DNA of 15,227 nt from Cudoniella acicularis. Taxonomy: Eukaryota > Ascomycota > Leotiomycetes > Helotiales > Helotiaceae. The notes beneath the pieces are model-generated. The model was not told where the DNA came from. It worked only from the letters and a program-made list of their open reading frames with translations, and ran no database searches. Of the stretch, positions 1-7,008 are shown piece after piece; positions within the stretch are counted from its first letter, which is position 1, and each line of letters starts with the position of its first letter. Location of the stretch: NCBI GenBank assembly GCA_013054445.1, contig JAAMPI010001379.1, positions 1-15,227 on the forward strand, in the 5' to 3' direction. The translations under genes and the position numbers were made by a program.

Positions 1-1
1 C

Positions 2-304
2 GCCGGAATACAATCGATAGAATTCCGCAGCCCTAGGGCTACGTTTGTGTCGGAAGTTGCGATGTGTTCGTTCCCCTCCAAGAAGGAACCGTTTCTGAGG
101 ATTGACCTATTATTGCCTGAGCAAAGCAAAGCGCTTGATTATTGCGACCCACGGCGTGATCCTCTACTATCACGGCCCTTGACACCGTGTGATAGGGTCA
201 CATTGACGCTGCCTTGTGGCGATATTGTATCTGCGGCTTTGAAAAGGGTGCCTCGGGTTGGTCAGCGAAGCTATAAGCTAGACTTCGTATATGTACCTAC
301 ATAA
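2..304 (+). CDS. 3' end of an unidentified ORF, truncated by the window edge
   Basis: An open frame runs from the window edge to a TAA at 302-304, giving about 100 residues. The only ATG inside it is at 62-64, and the frame is already open upstream, so this is most likely the C-terminal part of a longer protein whose start lies left of the window. Base composition is clearly less AT-rich than the spacer that follows, which favours real coding sequence. Visible features are a charged stretch near the middle (CDPRRDP) and a basic, aromatic C-terminus ending KLDFVYVPT. I recognise no domain. It could also be an exon that ends before 304 at an unseen splice site, or a chance ORF. No function is proposed. 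Confidence 0.35.
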   Translation, partial: AGIQSIEFRSPRATFVSEVAMCSFPSKKEPFLRIDLLLPEQSKALDYCDPRRDPLLSRPLTPCDRVTLTLPCGDIVSAALKRVPRVGQRSYKLDFVYVPT

Positions 305-943
305 CCCTGAGTGGTTTTTCTATATAATATCACATATACGCTGCAATCATATGAGAAGACATGGATCAACAAACTAGATCTCTATAGAAAGTACACTAAA
401 GGGCACGTAAATCTGAAGTAACTACGCTAAAGAGATCCTAGGCTCTGAGCTCTGCTTTAATTGTTTGTGTCGCCCGGTGTTGACTATAGCAAAATACGCA
501 AGAGTAAGGTTTTCCTGGTCGGAACTACCAGGAAATAAAGCCTGTATGGCATATAGATAGAGCACATGTGAGTAGTGTTAATATAAAGCATTATAAAGGG
601 GCTTACAGAGCTCAGTCTATTTTTAGAATTTGAAGAGGCCCAAATCTGGCTCCGCACCACTTGAATTCAAGGGGACCAATTCAGACCCTCTATTGCGTAA
701 TCAGACCCTTCCTTAGGCTAAAATTTCAGAGGATTAAGGGGGTTCAACTTCGGCTCCCATTCTTCAGTTTTCGAGGCACCGGTCGGCCACTAATACAAGA
801 CAGGCCTCAATAAAGATAGCCATCTAACGGTCTTCAATAGGCACAGTTCTAAATAACAATCAGCTCTTAAATAACTTATGATCAAAGGGTATCAAAGGTG
901 GTCTGGAGATATCTTCTCGATCTCTAAAATAGCCTAAGAATAA
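305..943. other. AT-rich intergenic spacer, no gene seen
   Basis: This stretch has many stops in all frames and is rich in TA dinucleotides, as in RIP-affected repeats. No coding pattern, RNA gene or transposon motif could be recognised between 305 and 943. It leads directly into the MADS-like relic. Confidence 0.5.
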
Positions 944-1210
944 ATAGATACTCTAAAGATCAAACGAAACAACAAGAGGAAAAGAAGGAAAAGAAAGAAC
1001 AAGGGAATAAATAGGAGACAGGATACCTTGGTTAAGAAAGCCTATAAATTTGGGGAATTCGATAGTATCGACATAGCTCTAATTATTTATAAGTATAGTC
1101 GATATACTATATATAGATCTAGGGACTATATATCGTAGCTGCTATCTATAGCTAAGATAGTAAGTAAAGCGATTACTTAAAACATACGGCTAGTACCAAT
1201 ACTTATCTAG
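944..1210 (+). pseudogene. RIP-degraded MADS-box-like (SRF-type) domain relic
   Basis: After a TAA at 941 the plus frame encodes a run of Lys/Arg (about 962-1010), then RRQDTLVKKAYKFGEFDS, then IDIALIIYKYSRYTIYRSRD. It meets TAG at 1136-1138 and can be followed past it to a TAG at 1208. The pattern of basic region, LxKKAxELGxF and (V/I)ALIIxxxxRYTTYRS matches the short MADS/SRF-like proteins that are numerous in filamentous fungi. Decisively, the codons from 1133 on (TCG TAG CTG CTA TCT ATA GCT AAG ATA) become SWPPSMAEI when each C-to-T or G-to-A change is undone, which is the expected continuation of that family. A functional copy would be a putative DNA-binding protein; this one has stops and is dead. 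The family assignment rests on remembered consensus. Confidence 0.55.
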
Positions 1211-1928
1211 TAAACTGCCTATCCTAATATATATATAAACGCAAACATTTTCCTCGTAGCGTAGAAACCCCCCTCTCTTTCTATAGCATTAGGCGTCAGG
1301 GGAAGGGGTCTATGCTCTCGAGGAGAGGCCTATACTCGAATGTACTCAGGCCCCGAACTACTGCCCGGACATTCCCTCTCCTACTTACCTTGGTGGTGCC
1401 TCTAACATATATTCCGTCTTTTTTTTAAACCCTGCTTTGCGTGGAGGTTGCCCAACCTCCATCTAACCAGGGGGGGGGGCAACCTCTATGTAGCATAGGC
1501 TACTTTCGAGGCCCTCGATAGAGGTTAGTTAAATCGCCTTAGAAATAGCCTACATACACTGCCCAGTACGCTTCCACGGCCTTCCTTCTGCCTCTAGGAG
1601 ACAGTATGTGGAAACACATATTGTGGTGCACTTATTGCGGTGAACCAGCCCGTGCCACCCCCTGAGCCGGGGTCATCTCGCATGCAGAGTCGCATAGTGC
1701 GCCGCAATAAGTCGGATCGCTACGGGTTAGCAAAGAAGTGGCTGCCTAAACATGTTTCGCTTTGCCTAAGCACTTCGCTTTTTTCTCGCATCTCCCCTCC
1801 TAAATTTTATTTTACAGCAGTCACGTACACGATCAAAGCTTACGACTGCTAGACCTGGCAGTCAGTATACATACGTCTTGTCCTCCAGAAAAGAAATCGA
1901 TATTGATCGTGCTTCGTAGATTGAGGAG
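1211..1928. other. Spacer and 5' region of the HET gene
   Basis: There is no convincing gene in this spacer. It has a C/T-rich then G-rich segment at 1268-1330 and a T8 run near 1420. A nest of inverted repeats lies at 1442-1526 (listed separately). From about 1560 the sequence is less TA-rich and probably carries the promoter and 5' leader of the HET gene. A pyrimidine-rich tract around 1778-1805, ending in an ACAG near 1815, could be a transcription start region or a leader-intron acceptor, but I cannot decide between them. Confidence 0.4.
1442..1526. repeat. Nested inverted repeats around an AACCTC core, with a G10 tract
   Basis: Four perfect inverted repeats overlap here: TGGAGGTTG (1442-1450) with CAACCTCCA (1453-1461); GAGGTTGCCC (1444-1453) with GGGCAACCTC (1477-1486); AACCTCTAT (1481-1489) with ATAGAGGTT (1518-1526); and GTAGC (1490-1494) with GCTAC (1499-1503), nested inside the third. 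A run of ten G lies at 1470-1479. The arms compete for one another, so alternative hairpins are possible. Unlike its surroundings, the block keeps its G:C pairs. It may be a MITE-like foldback end, a transposon terminus or a structured element; no protein is encoded. Confidence 0.6.
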
Positions 1929-3956
1929 ATGGACTTGAATGATCCTGGCCAAATGTCCAGCCTCGCTACGACGACCGGCTTGTACGAGCCTCTAGACCAA
2001 AGTCGACTGCAGATCCGGCTTCTACAATGGGTATCGTCTCCGGGAAATGACAATGCTATTGCCCATTGGCGTCTCTTCCCAGTTTCGCTGGAGGAGCAAC
2101 CCGACTACATAGCTCTTTCTTACGTCTGGGGAGACGCTTCTATTACGCAAAACATTACTGTCAATAGCGAAGAAGTGCCAGTCACAACCAACCTAGCATC
2201 TGCACTCGAGCGCGTAAGAAAATTGGTAAAAGTTCCGAACAGTTCACTATTCTTCTGGGCCGATGCACTTTGCATCAACCAGAAGGATACCTTGGAGAGA
2301 AACTCTCAAGTGCAGATGATGGGGAGTATCTACTCGAAGGCTATGATGGTCTTTTCCTGGCTTGGTCTCGATGAAGATTCGTTGACGTTGTATGCGATCA
2401 TTCTTTTCATGATCGCTGCAAAGGAAAGGAGGTCACCTCAACCCGCAGGAGCACACCCGATGCAATGGATGCTGAAGTATCCGGACCTGTGTGCAGTAGG
2501 ATTACATGAAACCGACTGGGATGTCAACAATGTCTTTTGGACAGCGGCCAGAAAATTCTTCCAGAACCCGTACTGGAAGCGAGTCTGGATTCTTCAAGAG
2601 ATAGTACTTGGGAGGGAGGTGTGGTTGATGGGAAAAACCTCGTCGATTCTATTGGACGATGTGCTTCGCTTTGCAGACATGGCCTCCATATTCGAACTTT
2701 CATCAGTATCACGCCCAGAATTCATGCCAGTGGACATCTGGAGTGTTATCTCACAGAAAGGATATTTTATCATCACTCCGCTTCTTCTAGTCATTCAGTC
2801 TAGACGGCGCACACTCGATCAGAACATGTTATTGCTTGGAACTTTTGCGCTCCTCGCTTCAGATCCAAGGGATAAAATATTTGGACTTCAAGCGCTTGTC
2901 CAGGATGCAACTCCGCCAAACTACACCATGTCCGTGAAACAAGTTTACTGTGAAGCCGCAATTAAGATGGTATCCCAGGGGCCGGAGCTTTTGTCGCGCA
3001 TGCTAGGTCTTTCTGGACTTGGGCAAGACTCCCTTGACGATTACCAGCTTCCGTCCTGGGTACCCAACTGGGATTTCATATCGAAAGCCATCCGCGAGAG
3101 TAGGTTTCACGGTGTGGCTCCTTCGAACTCGGAGACCCGCGCCAGCACCTCAATCAACAATGGTCTGAGTGAGAATTTACACCCGCCAACTAGGGTCTTT
3201 GATTTTGTGGTTCTTAGGACTTACGGCTGCATTTGTGGCGTTGTAGTTTCTGACAGACTTCGACATAACTTCCACAACCTTTTCAACAATTGCATCGAAT
3301 ATGTTCAGCAAAACTCCGGGCTCCTATATCCAAACGGAGACCATCCTTTAAAGGCTCTCCTACGAGTGCTGACAATGGATTGGAAGCATATTGGAGAAAA
3401 AGAAAGGAAGCAGAATGATTTCGACTTCGAGGCCTTGTATATTGGCACCCTGTACTGTATTCTTCTTCTTGATAGGGTTGAAAGCAACTCTCTCCCGGGT
3501 AACAGTCTGCAGGAGGAGCAATCCTGGCGGGATAACCTAGACCAAGAGCTGCGCTCAGGACTCGAACAATGTGGCATATCCACAGAAAAACATTTCATTG
3601 CCTTCCTTAAGCTTATGGTCTCTAGAACAACACCCGACGAGGCATGGGAATCTAGCGAGGCCAGATTAGCACGAATTCAAGGGCATTTAGGCGGAACACG
3701 ACTGGCCACTGAGATGCGGGGACCAAGTTGCTTGTTCCAAACATCTGAAGGATATCTCGGAATGGCGCCACCCAAATGCCAAGCTGGAGATTTGGTCTGC
3801 GTTTTGTCGGACTGCAGTATTCCAGTTCTCCTGCGAAAAGTGGACAGTCACTACATCCATGTGGGAGCCTGTTTTGTGCTAGGCCTCATGGACGGCGAGG
3901 CTGTCCAATTAGTACGGAGTGGCAAAGCGAAGATGGAGGAGTTTGATATTCATTAA
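1929..3956 (+). CDS. HET-domain (heterokaryon incompatibility) protein, 675 aa
   Basis: The HET domain (Pfam HET family) occupies about residues 60-225. Its three conserved blocks are YIALSYVWGD (60-69), FFWADALCINQKD (108-120) followed by ER..QV..M..IYSKA, and YWKRVWILQE (215-224). Downstream come the usual companion motifs SDPRDKIFGL (311-320) and PSWVPNW (375-381), and the C-terminal block of this family, here SEGYLGMAPPKCQAGDLV (606-623) and GLMDGEAV (652-659). HET proteins act in fungal non-self recognition after hyphal fusion, where an incompatible pairing triggers growth arrest or cell death; the N-terminal domain is the effector part and is related to TIR folds. Length and architecture match het-6-like proteins. 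The ORF is uninterrupted, free of RIP damage and shows no sign of an intron. The ATG at 1929 has a purine at -3. The recognition partner is unknown. Confidence 0.93.
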   Translation: MDLNDPGQMSSLATTTGLYEPLDQSRLQIRLLQWVSSPGNDNAIAHWRLFPVSLEEQPDYIALSYVWGDASITQNITVNSEEVPVTTNLASALERVRKLVKVPNSSLFFWADALCINQKDTLERNSQVQMMGSIYSKAMMVFSWLGLDEDSLTLYAIILFMIAAKERRSPQPAGAHPMQWMLKYPDLCAVGLHETDWDVNNVFWTAARKFFQNPYWKRVWILQEIVLGREVWLMGKTSSILLDDVLRFADMASIFELSSVSRPEFMPVDIWSVISQKGYFIITPLLLVIQSRRRTLDQNMLLLGTFALLASDPRDKIFGLQALVQDATPPNYTMSVKQVYCEAAIKMVSQGPELLSRMLGLSGLGQDSLDDYQLPSWVPNWDFISKAIRESRFHGVAPSNSETRASTSINNGLSENLHPPTRVFDFVVLRTYGCICGVVVSDRLRHNFHNLFNNCIEYVQQNSGLLYPNGDHPLKALLRVLTMDWKHIGEKERKQNDFDFEALYIGTLYCILLLDRVESNSLPGNSLQEEQSWRDNLDQELRSGLEQCGISTEKHFIAFLKLMVSRTTPDEAWESSEARLARIQGHLGGTRLATEMRGPSCLFQTSEGYLGMAPPKCQAGDLVCVLSDCSIPVLLRKVDSHYIHVGACFVLGLMDGEAVQLVRSGKAKMEEFDIH

Positions 3957-4846
3957 GAAGAAACGTACTCAGGTAAGCAAGACCGCGGAATGCGCTGATT
4001 GGCTTTCCGTAAATCATTTTTGGAACAGTAATATACTAATCCTTCAATTACTTGAGGATAGGTGTCAGTATATCAGCTGGGTTTACGACACTATAGGGAA
4101 AATATAACGTCTCATTCCGAAATAAAGGGTACGATGAGTAGTTATTTCTAGTCTATAAAAAGAGAGGCAAATCGGAGAATGTAAAAATGAATAAGTTATA
4201 GTTGAAGGAGAAATTGAGAGAAAAGAGGACTTAAAGCTAGTGAGAACGAGCTGTAAAAAGCTGAGTAGTGGCTAGTACATGGGTAACAAGAGCTCATGGA
4301 TTTATAACCCCAATTTTCTTAGCTGATGGAAATAGATGCCGTCTATAAAGCGTCCAGCAATGTGAAAGGAAATTGTCGTATTGGATGGAAGTGGATCTCA
4401 GTCCCTAAAGAATTGGACACTCGTATCCAATACTTGTAGCCACTTAGAGCCACACTTAGCTCGGAACTCTTTTCTCATAATGATCCCTGTTAGGTTAAGG
4501 GATAAAAATAGCTACAAACAGTATAGCGACCATTCTAGATATGCTGTTCGAATTACCTCCGCTGTAAAGTAGGTGTCAATGTTGGTGGCAGTCTCATTGT
4601 ATACTACTATACTAGGAGAGTATAAATGATGCTCTATTATAAGTGGAACCTCGCGATATAACACTAACTTCTTTAATCTACCGGAGGGGATATCAGCACG
4701 TCTAAAAACCTTTTCTGTCGTCACGGAGCGTATTTCTACGTGGTTTGAAATAAGTTAATACTTAACACCTTCTTTATAATCGAAATTGTTATATATAACA
4801 CAAGCATCTAGCTGCTGGCTATATCGACAGACGGCTCCCTGCTTAT
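3957..4846. other. Spacer downstream of the HET gene, no gene seen
   Basis: This is the probable 3' flank of the HET gene; AATAAA-like signals occur near 4120. Short open frames exist on both strands (for example minus 4512-4724), but none resembles a known protein or has a convincing start, and TA content is high. No transposon motif was recognised before the LTR boundary at 4847. Confidence 0.45.
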
Positions 4847-5185
4847 TGTTACGGCTCTGCAAAGGCACTAGGGCCCTGACGTCACGTGGGGACGTATTTG
4901 CAAGAAGGTGCTGTATTACGAAGAGACTAAGCTAAGGAGAGAAGAAGAGGTTCTCCTAGAGGGAGAAGCTCTATTTAACTATACAAATAGCGCTAGTAAG
5001 CGAAGTAGTCTGTAAGCGACTCCCCTGGATAGTGAGTCATTCGGTCAGTCGTCAAGTCATTAAATCGACTAGCGATTAGAAGAACAGGCTATTATCAAGT
5101 TATTAAATCGACGAGCGTCGAATCAAGTCATTAAGTCGACTATTATCAAGTCAATCTATCCTGGCGTCGAACTAGGTCTATAACA
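4847..5185 (+). repeat. LTR copy A (about 339 bp, TGTTACGG...ATAACA)
   Basis: This copy matches the reverse complement of 10406-10753 almost throughout, with differences mostly C/T or G/A transitions plus small indels. Similarity stops abruptly at both ends, and the ends read TGTTACGG and (in copy B) CTGTGACA, the inverted TG...CA termini of a long terminal repeat. Inside are a CRE-like TGACGTCA (4877-4884) overlapping a CACGTG box (4883-4888), and irregular copies of TCAAGTCATTAAATCGAC at 5052, 5095 and 5123. Flanks are CTTAT on the left and TAGAT on the right, so no target-site duplication is seen. A solo LTR left by recombination is the likely explanation. The element class (probably Ty3/gypsy-like) is inferred from the LTR ends only. 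Confidence 0.78.
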
Positions 5186-5658
5186 TAGATTCGTCTACTC
5201 TTCTTAACCTTAAATATAGCTTCGTCTAACTAAATCACCCCGGGTTTACTATTATCCCTATATACTATATAGTCCGATATCCTTTACTATCTATAATCTA
5301 ATATAAAAGCTAATCGCTTCTTAGCTTGTTTACGTGATATATAAGGTCGGGGGCACGTAATATAGCGATAGTAGCCTATATAGCGAAGTTCTTAACGAAT
5401 AGTCTTAATAGACGCTAGGATACTAAGTTAGGTATAGACCTAGTCGAAGGTAAGGCACCGTGTCGACTAGTCTCTTAAGATATAGCGAATATAATAACAG
5501 ATCTCTCTTATAGACATTATATAAGGCTTCGGGTCCTTTCTTCTACGTACTTAGCGGCTTGATTCCTGTTATAAAATAAGTCTAATTATACGCTATAGAA
5601 GGGTAGTCTTAGACACGATCTCGCGCTACGATTTTCTTATATAGTATAGGTTACGTAC
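5186..5658 (-). pseudogene. Tc1/mariner transposase relic 1a (N-terminal half), RIP-degraded
   Basis: Read on minus, one frame can be followed for about 155 codons through many TAG/TAA stops. It gives the HTH-linker part of a Tc1-type transposase: TIR.ELRYIGYYRYITCP-type text, then RPYISRKQAKKRLAFILDYR, then KPGVI*LDEAIFKV. The last segment is the conserved (V)IW-(S/L)-DEa-F block carrying the first catalytic Asp (codon at 5224-5226); the stop before LDE is TAG where TGG (Trp) is expected. Stops and substitutions fit CpA to TpA RIP changes. The relic ends at the LTR A boundary (5185/5186) just after RRIY, so the catalytic C-terminal half is missing here. On the upstream side it is split by the solo LTR at 5659-5834. 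It is dead as a gene. Confidence 0.75.
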
Positions 5659-5839
5659 TGTCACGGAGTTGGTTCACGTGACCTGTTCTACACGTGACGG
5701 CGCTAGGCCTAAGCGAGGTTTCAGGCAGAGGTTAAATACGTAGCTGCTTTGTCCTTCTCCTCTTCTCTTCTTCGTCTATTATTCTAAGAAATAGAGCACT
5801 GTTTACTTAACGTCTGCTTAAGTGCTCTATAACACGTAC
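5654..5839 (+). repeat. Solo LTR copy C (5659-5834) with 5-bp target-site duplication CGTAC
   Basis: The element runs from TGTCACGG (5659) to CTATAACA (ends 5834), 176 bp, and is flanked by perfect CGTAC copies at 5654-5658 and 5835-5839, the hallmark of an LTR insertion. No internal region follows, so it is a solo LTR. It contains two CACGTGAC boxes (about 5674 and 5692), a pyrimidine-rich tract around 5750-5775, and a perfect 10-bp inverted repeat, ATAGAGCACT (5791-5800) with AGTGCTCTAT (5821-5830). Its termini resemble those of LTR A/B, but the body and length differ, so it is a different family. It sits in or at the edge of the Tc1/mariner relic and is therefore younger than that element. 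Confidence 0.8.
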
Positions 5840-6420
5840 TATAACGCGTATAAGAGTAGGCTATTTGCCTTTATCTTTCTAGGAAGGAGAACTAGAGATA
5901 ATACTATTATCTATCTTAAATTATATAATAATATAATTAATAGTTGATTTAATAATAAGATAAGAAAAGAAGGTATTAAAAAAAAGACGCGTTTCGCGTT
6001 CTCGCTTAAGTAGGCCACGCGTAGTAGCCCCTACTCTTACTTCTAATTATTTTCTGTTTATAACTTAAGCTCTAGGCCTTAAGACTCGAGCTAGAGCAAG
6101 GCCTAGGATCATGTGCCTAGCCCCTTTTTAGTAAGCGATCGTGTAATATCAGCTTAGTATCACACGCTAATCTTAACAAGGAGGAAATCTGTTTCTATTC
6201 AGAAAGGCGAGCAGGGCTGCTTTATTAGTAATATTAGGCGAGTTAAGGTGAGTAAGGGTGATGTGAGGGTGGGAAGTAAGGAGTAGGTGAGCAAGCCCTG
6301 GACCAGGGAATGTCTTTCGTTTCCTCGGCTATAACTGTTATCACAGGCTAGGTTAAAATTCGAAAACAGTGCTCGGGGCCTATTTGGGAGCCCTCTAGTA
6401 CAGTATCATGTGACTAGTAC
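5840..6420. other. Highly AT-rich repeat-derived spacer
   Basis: From 5910 to 5980 the sequence is nearly pure A/T, with a run of A at about 5979. It probably includes the 5' end of the Tc1/mariner relic interrupted at 5658, but I could not follow the protein frame further. An inverted repeat CTAGGCCTT (6072-6080) with AAGGCCTAG (6098-6106) lies within it. The segment 6236-6295 is strongly purine-skewed and G-rich, with repeated GTGAG words; a similar segment lies at 9712-9770 beyond the next gene. Confidence 0.45.
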
Positions 6421-7008
6421 CAGTTCCTCTGTTAATCTAGTGGGTGATATTCCGTTAAACCACATAACCCGTCAAAAGGCAACTTTACTAAAAGCGCGAT
6501 TAACACTTTAGCCTCACAAGCACATAGTTGGGCGAAGGCAGAAATAAAAATCATTATGAACCGGGCTTCTAACTTCTAAAATCGGGGATGTACTGGGTCG
6601 CGATAGTATGCAAGTGACCCAGCGCCTTGAGGCGCAAGGCAAGCAATATCCGCTGCAATCTTCGCTCTCTACATTAAGTGATCGCAGCTGCTAGAAAATG
6701 ACACGACTTGATTCACTCATTATGAGCAGTCAGTCCGTATCTCAGAATGTTCCAGAAGTTCCTAGGCAGCAGTCACCCATCTGTCTTCATGCATCTGTGG
6801 CTGGATGGGCAAGGCTGGTAACTGGCAGGTTTTGGTTGAATATGCAAAACAACTGCATGTGAAAGATGCAGCTACGTGTCGATATTGGCATGGGAGCCTC
6901 ACAGCTATCTCAAATTTTCAGATGTGATTAATAAGGCAGACTTTGGGTTGAATTCTCTCTTGGGCTACAACTCGAAAACATTCTTTCGTAAATAACATCA
7001 ACAAATAA
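6421..7008. promoter_or_regulatory. Upstream region of the 769-aa gene
   Basis: Composition shifts away from TA-rich repeat DNA here, and this segment probably carries the promoter. Two adjacent small hairpins lie about 390-415 bp before the ATG: CTGGGTC (6593-6599) with GACCCAG (6616-6622), and GCGCC (6622-6626) with GGCGC (6631-6635). The leader just before the ATG is A-rich (about 6986-7008), common in fungal 5' UTRs. No specific factor site is claimed. Confidence 0.35.

Noticed and set aside
1640..1852. Plus-strand ORF upstream of the HET gene as a small upstream gene
   Set aside because: It starts at GTG, has low-complexity composition without a domain, and lies where the HET 5' leader is expected.
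4512..4724. Minus-strand ORF of 70 codons downstream of the HET gene
   Set aside because: No recognisable similarity, no supporting context, TA-rich surroundings; kept only as a remark in the spacer entry.
6060..6110. tRNA or small structured RNA gene at the CTAGGCCTT inverted repeat
   Set aside because: Only one stem is present and there is no cloverleaf or internal promoter box pattern.
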